A DNA stretch of 64,000 nt, taken from the NCBI GenBank assembly GCA_022702705.1, contig CM040430.1, forward strand, positions 74,217,239 to 74,281,238, in the 5' to 3' direction. The notes beneath the pieces were generated by a model. The model had not been told where the DNA came from and ran no database searches. It saw only the letters and a program-made list of their open reading frames with translations. Origin of the DNA: Papilionanthe hookeriana x Papilionanthe teres (lineage: Eukaryota > Streptophyta > Magnoliopsida > Asparagales > Orchidaceae). The translations under genes were made by a program, and so were the position numbers. Positions 11,024-21,408 of this stretch are shown piece after piece (the stretch's first letter is position 1; each line of letters begins with the position of its first letter).

Positions 11024-12402
11024 CTAAAAACATAAAAACAAACCAAACAAAGCAAATAAAGCACACAAAATAAACATAAAGCAAAGCACACCAATAATTA
11101 TGGGTTGCCTCCCACAAAGCGCTTGGTTTAACGTCTTCGACTCGACAAACCCGAACTCATTCGAGTGACCCAACATCAGATTCTCATCAGACTTAGATTG
11201 CTCGACTGAAAAACATGGTTTACGTCTATTTCCATTAACTTTAAATATTTTTCCAGTATTAGGATCTTGAATATCCACAGCTCCATAGGAATAAATTTTC
11301 ATCACAATAAAAGGACCCATCAACTTGGACTTAAGCTTTCAAGAAAAACTTCTCAATCTGGCATTATACAGCAAAAATTTTTGTCCTGGCACAAGATTTT
11401 TAGTAATAATCTTCCGATTATGCCATAACTTCATCTTTTCCTTATAAATCATAACACTTTCATAAGATTCATTCATTATCTCTTCAAGCTCATTTAATTG
11501 CAATAATCTCTTCTCAGCAGCATCTTTCAAATTATAATTAAACTCTTTAATAGCCTAAAATACTTTATGCTCAAGTTCAATTGGTAAATGACAAGCTTTT
11601 CCAAAAATCAGCCTATACGGGGACATTCCTATAGGGGTTCTGTAGGCAGTCCTATAGGCCCACAAAGCATAATCCAGCTTGATTGACCAATCCTTTCTAT
11701 TTTTATTAGTAGTATTTTCCAATATTCTTTTAATTTCACATTTGGATAATTCAACCAAACCACTTGTCTGCGGATGATAAGCAGTAGCAATGTGATGATT
11801 ATTATGATATTCTTTGCTAACTTTCCAATAATCGCATTTCTAAAATGACTTCCCCATCAGTTATGATAACTCTTAGTATTCCAGATCTGCAAAATATATT
11901 CTTTCTTAAAAACTTCGCAACACATTGAGCATCACTTCAAGGTAAAGCAATAGCTTCAATCCATTTGGAAACATAGTCTACCGCTATCAAAATATAAACA
12001 TTTCCGAAAGATGGTATAAATGGTCCCATAAAATCTAATCCCCAAACCTCAAATATTTCCAGTTCCAACATATAATTGAGAGGCATCTCATTTCTCATAG
12101 AAATATTGCTTACACGCTGACATCTATCACAAATTTTAATATAATTATTCACATCCTTAAAAATTGTAGGCCAATAAAATCCAGATTGTAAGATTTTATA
12201 TGCAGTTTTATCACTTCCAAAATGTCCCTTATAATCAGAATCATGAAATTTTTGAATAATTTCATAAGTCTCTTTCAAAGGTACACATCTTCAAATTATA
12301 AGATCCTTTCCTTGTTTATATAAAAATGGGTCACCCAAAAAATAAGTCTTAGCATCAGACAGAAATTTCTTCTTTTCTTGATATGTCAAACCATAGGGTA
12401 TA
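11024..12402 (-). pseudogene. Pol remnant of Y: integrase with zinc finger and C-terminal domain
   Basis: Athila-type integrase on the minus strand, cut at 12402 by the start of Z, so RT and RNase H are lost. It begins in the pre-integrase region (IPYGLTYQEKKKF). It then shows the HHCC zinc finger (HDSDYKGHF, later CDRCQR, all four ligands kept), the first catalytic Asp in WGLDFMGPF, the second in VIITDG, and the Glu in VELSKCEIKRIL. The C-terminal domain has SYGAVDIQDPNTGK and FKVNG. Frames change near 11940-11760, and W-to-stop and G-to-stop changes occur near 11552 and 11336. The frame stays open past the usual end to 11024, through the conserved post-pol motif. Confidence 0.85.
11100..11136 (-). 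other. Conserved post-pol motif (Y)
   Basis: Minus strand GACGTTAAACCAAGCGCTTT, then GTGGGAGGCAACCCA. It is almost identical to the block at 19671-19708 in Z although flanking DNA differs. I recognise it as a motif common just after pol in plant Athila-type elements. The end can fold as GGG-AGGCAA-CCC. Confidence 0.75.
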
Positions 12403-12607
12403 TGATCTACCTAAAAAAATACCCATTTTTATGCTTTATTTATGGTTTAATTCTTAAGGATGTTATGCGTTAATGAAAGGTATTTTCATGTTTTTGGATG
12501 TAGATGATTAAAAAGAGTCCAAGAAAGAAAAAGAAGGAAAAAGGAGCAAAAAGGAGCAAAAAGGAGCAAAAATGGAGCTTATGGAGCAATTTTTGGAATG
12601 ATTGGCC

Positions 12608-12647
12608 TGGCGCCTAGGCGCCAGAGTCCGGCACCTAAGCGCCAGTT
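12608..12647 (+). promoter_or_regulatory. GC palindrome module 1 in Z LTR
   Basis: TGGCGCCTAGGCGCCA (12608-12623) is a perfect 16-nt palindrome. It is followed by CCGGCACCTAAGCGCCAG. Confidence 0.7.
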
Positions 12648-12852
12648 TGATACAGACGTTGTTAAGTTTTTTTGATGACTTTGGGCAGTTATTTTGACAT
12701 TGTTAAGTGGTTATTGGAGCTTCAAGAAGATTGGAAGTTACTCATAATATATAGGACATGTGATACAATGTATTTGGACACAAGGAAATGGTCTGGATCG
12801 CGTAGAGGTGCGACCCAAAGTGAAGCGGTGCGAAAGACCTGGTCACGAAGTC

Positions 12853-12888
12853 TAGCCCCTAGGCGCTAGATCCCGGCGCCTAGGCGTG
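12853..12888 (+). promoter_or_regulatory. GC palindrome module 2 in Z LTR
   Basis: TAGCCCCTAGGCGCTA and CCCGGCGCCTAGGCGTG, about 90 bp upstream of the TATA box. Confidence 0.6.
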
Positions 12889-12971
12889 ACGATTACCTTC
12901 TAGAAGATACATTGAATTTGGATGAATTTTGAAGAGGTGCCTTAAGCAACCCCCGAGTCGAATTCGAGCTC

Positions 12972-12980
12972 TATAAATAG
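12972..12980 (+). promoter_or_regulatory. TATA box of Z LTR
   Basis: TATAAATAG within CTCTATAAATAGGAGCCC is a textbook plant core promoter. Transcription would start near 13005. Confidence 0.7.
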
Positions 12981-13963
12981 GAGCCCATTCTACGGAGAAA
13001 ATTGCACCAAAACCCCCCTTCTTAGTACACATACCCATTTTAGCCTATTCTCTCTCATCTCTAGTTTAATATAGTCTCTTCCAAACTTAGGGTGCCACTT
13101 TATTTTGTATCTAGTAAGTTTATTTTGAGTGTTTATTGTGTGTAATTGCTGTTGGAGTCTTTTATCATTGCTTTGGAGTCAGTAGATGTCAACGGAGCTC
13201 TTGAAGGAACACTTCAGATAAGTATTTGTACTTTGGTTCAAAGATTTATAAATATGTTTTGTTGTGTTATTTTAATGAGTTTTGAGTAGTTAGTTATCTT
13301 TCTCCTTTCAACTATGAAAAGATTATAAATTAACTAAATTTCGTAAGAGAATTAAATATAAAATATTTTAAAATATTGTGATGATATTAATACTTAATCT
13401 TAATTTACTTTTTAAATTGGCCATTTAATTTGTTAAATCCTGTTGAAGAATCTTGAGACCTATCCAGAGATAAATTCTTAACTAGTAGATATCACATGAA
13501 TCCTTAGGTAATCGTAGGCTATACGCGGATTGTTTAAGGTGAAGTGCAAATAAATAGGAAGATAATATTTATTCGGCGTATAATTAATCAGCTTTTAGAG
13601 TGACAGACTAAATTCTAATAAATTGGTTTATAGAAAGGTAACAGGTCACTGGTAGGGCCGACTATAGCCACCCTTGGACATCTAGTAGTGTGAGCCTAGA
13701 TTAACCCATTCTACTAATAAAACATCCTGAGCCTAACTATATATTAGTCAATGTTCTTTACACCTGGACCAAAGGGTAAAGAATATGATTGCTTCTATTT
13801 GGCACAATACTATAATCTTAATTCCCTACAAAAGATAATTAATCTATAATACTTGGATTAGCGAAAGGAAGGAGAAAGTCATTTTTACACTTGCATAGAG
13901 TTTTAATTACCGCTTATTTTAATTTATCGCTTATCGCTTCCTTTATTTTAGTAAAACCGTTAT

Positions 13964-13969
<6 letters not shown>

Positions 13970-14023
<54 letters not shown>
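13970..14023 (+). repeat. (TA)n microsatellite
   Basis: About 27 uninterrupted TA units inside the U5 part of the Z LTR. Confidence 0.95.
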
Positions 14024-14026
<3 letters not shown>

Positions 14027-14325
14027 CTATATATCTGCTTAAGAAAATTTCAAAATATTACTTATATATTTTACTTTTTATTTTTAATTATCCCTATGGG
14101 ATCGATAACGAGGAATACACTAGAGCACTATATTACTTGAACGATATGTATACTTGCGTTTAAAATTGTGACTTTTACAATAATTAAATCTAAATATAAA
14201 ATTATAAAATTAAACCTCGCACATCAAGTTTTTGAAGCCATTTGCAAGGGATTCACTATTCTAAAAAGTGCTATCAAATTCTTGTATTTTAAAGCATATT
14301 TAAAGTCGCATCGCATCAAGTTTTT

Positions 14326-14343
14326 TACGCCGTTGCCGAGGAT
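14326..14343 (+). other. Primer binding site of Z (Asp tRNA type)
   Basis: TACGCCGTTGCCGAGGAT just after the LTR terminus CATCA and the usual AGTTTTT spacer. It is a slightly degenerate form of the TGGCGCCGTTGCCGGGGA site common to Athila elements. A weaker copy lies about 92 bp upstream (14227-14252). Confidence 0.75.
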
Positions 14344-14541
14344 CGAATAAAAAAATAAAAAGTAAAAGTAAAAACAACAACATAAAAAAATAACATAAAA
14401 ACAAAACATAATAACAAAAATATTTTCTTTAAATTTTTATGCGTAGTTTTGGATCTGAAGGATTACTACCTTTTGATTTTGAATTAGAAAGAACAATTAA
14501 AAGAATTAAAAAATGAAAAACAAATATCAAAACATCAAAAA
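14344..14541 (+). other. Leader of Z
   Basis: A-rich untranslated stretch between primer site and gag ATG, with many AAAA and AACAA runs and no structure of note. Confidence 0.6.
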
Positions 14542-16142
14542 ATGGCTAACTTACATAATAATAATCAAAATCCAATCGAAATTAATGAAGAAAATGTTTA
14601 TAAACCATTAAGGGAATATGCAAACCCTACAGCTGATGAACTTCATGTTAGTATTCAAATTCCAATTGTAGATACTAATTCTTTTGAGCTTAAACATTCT
14701 ATTATTCAAATGGTTCAAAACAATCAATTTGGAGGAACACCTAATGAGGATCCAAATTTACACCTTGTTAGTTTTTTAGAGCTTTGTGCTACCTTTAAAT
14801 ATAATAATGTTTCTGATGATGCTATTAGGCTTAAACTCTTTCCTTTTTCCTTAAAAGATAAAGCGAAGATGTGGCTTAATTCATTAGCAACTTGTTCTAT
14901 TAAAACATGGGCAGATATGAAATAAAAATTCCTTGCTAAATATTTTTCTCCTTCTAAAATTGCTAAATTGAGAAATAATATTACTTCATTTACGCAATTT
15001 GATGGAGATACAATTTATGAAGCTTGAGAAAGATTTAAAGAACTATTAAGAAAATGTCCTCATCATGCTTTACGAGAATGGTTAATTATTCAAACATTTT
15101 ATAATGGACTTATTAGATCGCTTAGATCAATTATTGATGCTGTTGCTGGTGGTTCTTTAATGGCTAAGACATTTGAAGAAGCCTACACCTTAATTGAAGA
15201 AATGGCTAACAACAATTTTCAATGGCATTCTGAAAGGGTTAATCCTAAAAGAATGACCAATATTCATGATAATGAAGCCTTTTCTATATTAGCTTCACAA
15301 GTGGCTGCGATGTCTAAGAAATTAGATAGTTTTGCTATTAATATATCGCATGTGAGTAATGATAATGCTGCAAATTCTGATGATTCTCAAACAATGGAAA
15401 CTTTGCAAGCTATTGCTAGTGAAACTAATAATCCTTATTCTAATTATTATAATCCTGGTTGGAAAAATCATCCTAATTTTAATTGGAGTAATGAACATTA
15501 AGTTAATTCAAATTGGAACAATCAAGGAAATTCAAACTATAGACCAACCTATCCTCCTGGTTATAACAATCGACAGAAAAAGTTATCTGTAGAAGAATTG
15601 ATCTTGCAACTTAGCAATCAGCTACAAAGTCAAAGCACAACTATTCGTAATATTGAGAATCAAATGGGTCAAATTGCTAATTTCATTAATTACAGACCTC
15701 AAGGAACACTGCCTAGCAATGTCGAAATTAATCCTAAAGGATCTGGAAAAGGACATGAACAAGCAAAAGCTGTACAACTTAGAAGTGGAAAGGAATTAAA
15801 AGAGATAACATAGAATGAGATTGAAAAAGAGAATCAAGTTGAAGAGATTGAAAAACCTAAAGATACCCTTTCTCCAAGTAAAGATCATACTGATGTACCT
15901 ATTGAAGTGGGAGTTGAAAGACCACCACTACCTTTTCCTTAAAGACTTAAACAGTAGAAGCTTGACCATCAATTTTCTAAATTCTTTGATTTTTTTAAGA
16001 AACTTACCATTAACATTCCTTTTACTAAAGCTTTGGAGCAAATGTCAAGCTATGCAAAATTTATGAAGGATATTTTAAGCAAGAAGAGAAAATTTGAAGC
16101 TTATGAAACTGTTGCATTAAGTGAAGAATGTAGTGCAATAAT
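14542..16142 (+). pseudogene. gag: gag of Z
   Basis: Structural polyprotein part that forms the cytoplasmic particle. It starts at ATG 14542 (MANLHNNNQNPIEINEEN) and stays in one frame to about 16142. The Retrotrans_gag core (FGGTPNEDPNLHLVSFLELC, then LFPFSLKDKAKMWLNSL, AKYFSPSKIAKLRNNI and FKELLRKCPHH) covers roughly residues 65-200. Later parts have an N/Y-rich linker, a coiled segment near residues 355-385 (IENQMGQIANFIN) and the Athila hallmark QMSSYAKFMKDILSKKR. No zinc knuckle is seen. In-frame stops at 14923, 15025, 15499, 15811 and about 15940 are mostly explained by single transitions (for example W to TGA, Q to TAA). One frameshift near 16142 leads into the protease. Confidence 0.88.
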
Positions 16143-16505
16143 GCGAAGAAATTACCTCAGAAACTTAAAGATCCTGGAAGTTTCACTATACCATGTGCTA
16201 TTGGAGAAAAATTATGTGGAAAAGCCTTATGTGATTTAGGAGCTAGTATTAATCTCAAGCCATTTTCAATCTTTTGAAGGTTAGATTTAGGAGAGATTTC
16301 TCCTACCACTATAACTCTTCAGTTAGCTGATCGATCGATCACTTATCCTAAAGGAGTTATAGAGGATGTTCTTGTTAAGGTAGATAAATTTATTTTCATT
16401 GTAGATTTCATTGTTCTAGATATGGAAGAAGATAAAGAAATACCTATCATTTTAGGAAGACCTTTTCTAGCTACCGATCGAGCTATGATTGATGTGAAAA
16501 AAAGG
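16143..16505 (+). pseudogene. Aspartic protease of Z
   Basis: Retropepsin-type protease that would cleave Gag-Pol. It is read in a different frame from gag and RT: one frameshift near 16142 and one extra A in the A-run at about 16496-16502. The active-site segment ALCDLGASINL has the DLGAS form usual for Athila. It is followed by TITLQLADRS and the C-terminal flap/helix signature IPIILGRPFLATDRAMIDV. One stop falls near 16276. Confidence 0.85.
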
Positions 16506-18246
16506 AGAATTAACGTTGAGAGTTAATGATCAAGAGATAACATTCAATGTTCTGAAATCAATGAGGTATCCTGAAAAAGAAAAATGTTATCAGATGGATA
16601 TTTTTGATTATATGATTGAAAAGCATTACCAAGAAAGATGTAAGGTCATTTTTTATGATAAAGACAAAGAATCTATGTTATATGATGAGTCATTAAATGA
16701 AGAAAATTCATCTGAAGAAGCTCATTATATTCATGAAAATTGGGAAATTTTAGACACAACTACAAATGAGATATTATTACCCTCAATTGAAAAAGCCCCT
16801 AAACTGGAATTAAAGATGTTACCTGCACATTTAAAGTATACATTTCTTGGAGATTCATCAACTTTACCTGTAATTATATCTTGAGAATTAAGCAAAGATC
16901 AATAAGAAAAATTAATTAGAGTTCTAAAGAATTATAAGAAAGCATTTAGTTGGACTATTGCAGATATAAAAGGAATAAGCCCTTCAATCTGTATGCATAG
17001 GATTTTATTGGAAGAAAATTGTAAACCCACTACTGAACCTCAAAGAAGATTAAATCCAATTATGAAAGAGGTTGTTAAGAAAGAGATTTTGAAATGGTTA
17101 GATGCTGGAATTATTTATCCTATTTCGGATAGCCAATGGGTAAGTCCTATTCATTGTGTTTCGAAGAAAGGAGGAGTAACTATCATTGTTAATAAAAAGA
17201 ATGAATTAATCCTAACAAGACAAGTTACTGGATGACGAATTTGCATTGACTATCAAAAATTAAACAACGCCACTAGAAAGGATCATTTTCCTTTACCTTT
17301 CTTGGATCAAATGTTGGATAAACTTGCTGGACACTCATATTTTTGTTTTCTAGATGGATATTCTGGTTATGAACAATTACCCGTTGCTCGTGAGGATCAA
17401 GAAAAGATAACATTTACTAGTCCTTATGGAACATTTGCCTTTAGAAGAAAGCGTTTTGGTTTATGCAATGCACCTGCAACTTTTCAAAGATGTATGATGT
17501 CAATATTCTGTGATTTGATTGATAAAGGAATTGAAGTATTTATGGACGATTTTTTAGTTTTTGTAACTTCTTTTGAAAATTTCTTGAAAAATATAACAAA
17601 AATTTTGAGGAGATGTGAAGAAACAAATTTAGTTATAAACTGGGAAAAATGTCAATTTATGGTCACAGAAGGCATTGTACTTGGACATAAAGTTTCACAA
17701 ATAGGGATGTATGTTGATCAAGCAAAAGTAAAAATTATTACTGAACTGCAACGACCTACTACTGTTACTGATGTAAGAAGTTTTCGGGGTCATGCTAGAT
17801 TTTCTAAGAGATATATAAAGGATTTTTCTAAGATTGCTAAACCTCTTCGCCTTTTATTGGAAAAAGAAGCTAAATTTGAATTTAATGAAAATTTTCTGAA
17901 TGTGTTCAATATTCTGAAAGAAAAGTTAATCACTGCACCTGTCATTGTTGCACCTGATTGGAATAAACCTTTTGAATTAATGTGTGATGCAAGTGATTAT
18001 GCAATCGGAGCTGTATTAGGTCAAAAATATGAGAAGATTTTCAAAGTTATATACTATGCTAGCAAAACTCTTAATGAAACTCAAGTAAATTACACTACTA
18101 CTGAAAAAGAGCTGTTAGCAATAGTATATGCCTTTGATAAATTTAGACCATATCTTCTTGGAACAAAATGTATTGTGCATATTGATCATTCTGCTATTAA
18201 GTATTTAATATCTAAAAAGGATGCTAAACCTAGATTGATCAGATGA
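16506..18246 (+). pseudogene. pol: Reverse transcriptase and RNase H of Z
   Basis: RT makes the cDNA and RNase H removes the RNA template. After the linker (MRVNDQEITFNVLKSMRYPE) comes the RT N-terminus (LNPIMKEVVKKEILKWLDAG), then RICIDYQKLNNATRKDHFPL. Next come the active-site region FCFLDGYSGYEQ, LCNAPATFQRCMM and the catalytic FMDD at 17539-17550. RNase H has CDASDYAIGAVLG, TTTEKELLAIVYA and HIDHSAIKYL. All catalytic acids seem present. Stops at 16882, 16903 and 17233 (TGG to TGA before RICIDY) and the stop at 18244 break the frame. About five codons are missing just after 18246. Confidence 0.9.
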
Positions 18247-19600
18247 ATTTGATTTTGAAATTGTGAACAGAAGAGGGACTGACAACCAAATTGCTGATAA
18301 TTTATCAATAATAAAAAATAATGATGAGAAGATTTATGAAGAAAATATCATTCAAGGATTACAAATGTCGTGGTATGCAGATATCGTTAACTACTTGGTT
18401 AGCAATATTTTACCATATGGAATGAATAATAAATATATTAAGAAATTCAAGAATGATTTTAAATCATATATTTGGTAAGATCCTCATTTATTTAAAAAAG
18501 GAAGAGATTCTGTGATTCGAAGATTTGTACCATATGAAGAAACTTTTGCAATTATTCAAAAATGTCACGATTCTGAATTTGGTGGACACTTTGGAGTGGA
18601 TAAAACTGTATTTAAAGTTTTAAATTCTGGATTTTATTAGCCTACTTTGTTTAAAGATGTTGTACATTATGTGAGAATTAGTGATCGATGTCAAAGAATG
18701 GGAAATATATCCAGAAAAGATGAAATGCCTTTAAACTTTATGCTAGAAATTGAAATTTTCGATGTATGGGGTTTAGACTTTATGGGACCTTTCGTACCAT
18801 CATCTGAAAAGATTTATATTTTATTAGCAGTTAATTATGTTTCAAAGTGGATCGAAGCTGTAGCTTTACCAAACTGTGATTCCCAAAGTGTTTCGAAATT
18901 TTTAAAGAAAATGATTTTTATAAGATTTGGAATGCCTAGGATAATTATCACAGATGGGGGAAGTCATTTCAGAAATATAAGAATTCAATCATTGCTGGAA
19001 AAATTTAGAATTAAGCATAGAATTGCAACTGCTTATCATCCTCAAACAAGTGGAATGGCTGAAGTATCAAACAGAGAAATTAAAAGAATATTGGAAAAGA
19101 TTGTTAATCCTATAAGGACTGACTGGGTTGATAGACTTGATTCTGCATTATGGGCTTATAGAACAGCTTATAAGACACCTATCAGAATATCACCTTATGG
19201 GTTAATTTATGGTAAATATTGTCACTTACCTATTGAACTAGAGCATAAAGCTTATTGGGTGATAAAGGAGTTTAATTATAATTTGAATACTGCAAGAGAA
19301 AAACGATTATTACAACGAATGAAATGGAAGAGATTAGAAATGAGTCTTTTGAAAATGCAAGAATTTATAAGGAAAGAATGAAGAAATTACATGACAAAAT
19401 GATTTCACGAAAAATATTCGAGCCTGGACAAGAAGTATTATTATTTAATGCTCGTTTAAAGCTTTTACCTGAAAAATTAAAATCTAAATGGATGGGACCG
19501 TTTATAATTGAGAACTTATGGAGCTGTGGATTTTAAAGATCCCAAAACTGGAAAAGTATTTAAAGTTAATAGATTAAGACTGAAGCCTTATATGGGATAA
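18247..19600 (+). pseudogene. pol: Integrase of Z
   Basis: Inserts cDNA into the genome. Pre-integrase segment 'RRGTDNQIADNLS', then HHCC finger HDSEFGGHFG with second half SDRCQR, so the first Cys of the CxxC pair is Ser. The catalytic triad is present: Asp in WGLDFMGPF, Asp in IIITDGGSHF, Glu in MAEVSNREIKRIL. The C-terminal domain ends KVNRLRLKPYMG and a TAA at 19598-19600. Breaks are stops at 18476 and 18638 (FYWPT with TGG to TAG) and frameshifts near 19320 and 19515. The lost zinc ligand and the stops make it non-functional as read. Confidence 0.9.
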
Positions 19601-19670
19601 ATGAAATTAAATTACAAAGAGGCTTATGAGCTGAGTCTACTCGATTAATTTAATTAATTAGGTCGGGCTG

Positions 19671-19708
19671 ACGACGTTAAACCAAGCGCTTTGTCGGAGG
19701 CAACCCAT
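19671..19708 (+). other. Conserved post-pol motif (Z)
   Basis: GACGTTAAACCAAGCGCTTT then GTCGGAGGCAACCCA, 71 bp after the pol stop. It is nearly identical to 11100-11136 of Y. The interval 19709-20031 is AT-rich with no frame. Confidence 0.75.
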
Positions 19709-20031
19709 ATTTATTAGTTTGGGTTTAATTATCGCTGTAAGGCTATGCCTTGGTCATGATTGAATTTGTATATAACTTCTAGAAATAGAAGGCTAACAAG
19801 TCTGTATTGGCTTAAGCTAAACATTTTCTTGAAGTATATATAAATTGGACTTGGACCACTCCATATCAAATGTGAGTAAAAAGGAGATCAAGTTAACATT
19901 CGTTTGTGATTGTTTGTGATTTGAATTTTTCGTAATTGTGTTTATGTGTTAATCATACTTATTTATTAGACCTATTTTTACAATCGAAACTTTACAAAAT
20001 TTGACGATAGGCAAATCAGAGTCGATCGAGG

Positions 20032-20137
20032 TTCCGGCACCTAGGCGCCAAAAGTTGGCTCCTAAGCGCCAGAATAACTGGCGTATCGATAGTCTGACGC
20101 CTAGGCGCCAGATTCCGACACCTAAGCGCCGCGGTTA
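20032..20137 (+). promoter_or_regulatory. Cluster of GC palindromes upstream of coiled-coil ORF (Z)
   Basis: Five units such as GGCACCTAGGCGCC and GACGCCTAGGCGCCAG in 105 bp, about 145 bp before the ATG at 20281. Confidence 0.65.
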
Positions 20138-20280
20138 CAGATCGTGGAAAAACCGAATTTCTTCAGTTTTCCACATGAAATCTCTTTATTGATAGCCTAT
20201 TTTTCATCCCCAATCCCATAGACACACTAATTTCGACTAGAGAAATTCATTTTGGAGGAGTTTGGAAGGATTTGGAGGCC

Positions 20281-20636
20281 ATGGATAGAGGAAATCATGG
20301 AAATGAGGTAAGAGACAAATCTCCTAAAGATCCTCAGCCTTATTTTAATGGTTTTATTGCTATTAGTTTGGAGAAGATGTTTAGTCGAATTGATAAGATT
20401 GAAGCAGAACTTCAAAGTATTGGTAATCGTCTCCATGAGATGTACACCAATACGAACATTTGGAATGGCAAACCAAACTTCAATCTGATCACATGGCTGC
20501 CTATCATGACACTCAAGTAGAAATGTACGCGAAGAACAAGTGGATTGATGAAAAGACAGCTTTGGAATTACCAAGGGTATTGGTGTTTTATCCCTTCTGT
20601 CCTAGGGAACTTCATTGCGAAAGAGATGGAAATTGA
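20281..20636 (+). pseudogene. Small coiled-coil ORF of Z
   Basis: Starts MDRGNHGNEV at 20281 and ends at a TGA at 20634-20636 in another frame. The first part (FNGFIAISLEKMFSRIDKIE) matches the Y homologue in spacing: FNGF, a hydrophobic heptad helix and 'KIEAEL'. After a frameshift near 20490 the second part (AKNKWIDEKTALEL, then FYPFCPRELH) again aligns with Y (KNKWIEEED). It is about 118 codons. Conservation in two diverged elements argues that the ORF was functional. No known domain. Confidence 0.65.
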
Positions 20637-21408
20637 AGATCGGTGTTAAATAGATTCTATATGTGTTTTAGGTGTGATCGAGTCTTATTTTAGTGTTTTG
20701 AATATCTAATGTGTGTATTTGCTTAAATTGTTCAATGTGTGTTGTTGGATTTGAATATTTGCTTTGTTAGTGTTATTTATAAAACATTGAACCTTGATAC
20801 AAGTCTTGTACTGAAGATTATTGAATTTGGAATGGATATTAGGATTTTGAATTGAAGAATTTGAATACATTTATGTGGATATATACTTTCATTTTAAATT
20901 GATTGTGAGAGTATTTGGAGGTTATAAAATGGATAAATACTCTCATAAGAGTAATTAGGAGTCAAATTTAATAAGATTTGGTGGAAAATATTTAATTTAA
21001 ATCAAATTTTTGGAATGGCGAGTCTGGCGCCTAGGAGCCTGTTCGGCCTGAACCCGAAAACTCATCTTCTTAAACCCCCACATCATTTTTAACGCCTAAG
21101 CTTCCTTCTCCATAGTATTTTCACGAATATACCACCTAGAGATCCCATTTAGAGCCAAATTTTCAAGTTTTTGGGCTTGAAATCACCTGATTTCTTCATC
21201 TCGAGGTCAGATCTACAATCTAAACTCATTATTTTTTATTTTCACCAAGGATTTTGCTCTCATTTAGAAAAACTAAAATTTAGAGAAAAATTTTGATTTT
21301 TTATGGTTAAATCCATGGGTGTTTAAGCTATTACAAGTTTGAAAAGCTTAAATTAGTTTATTTTTCTAGATCCGTTGAATTTATTTCGTGTTTTTCTTTC
21401 ACGTTTAG
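20637..21408 (+). other. Non-coding interval between the two 3' ORFs of Z
   Basis: AT-rich; contains one weak palindrome unit GGCGCCTAGGAGCC at 21026-21039. The 21100-21400 part looks like an ordinary 5' leader. No frame of interest. Confidence 0.5.

Larger units (their letters stand above)
12403..14318 (+). repeat. 5' LTR of Z (about 1.9 kb)
   Basis: Starts TGATCTACC. It has two palindrome modules in U3 (12608-12647 and 12853-12888) and a good TATA box (12972). The U5 shares landmarks with the other family ('ATTACTTGAACGATATG' near 14128). The end is uncertain: an LTR-terminus plus primer-like sequence occurs at about 14221-14255 and again at 14312-14343. The LTR therefore ends at 14226 or 14318. 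Confidence 0.8.
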
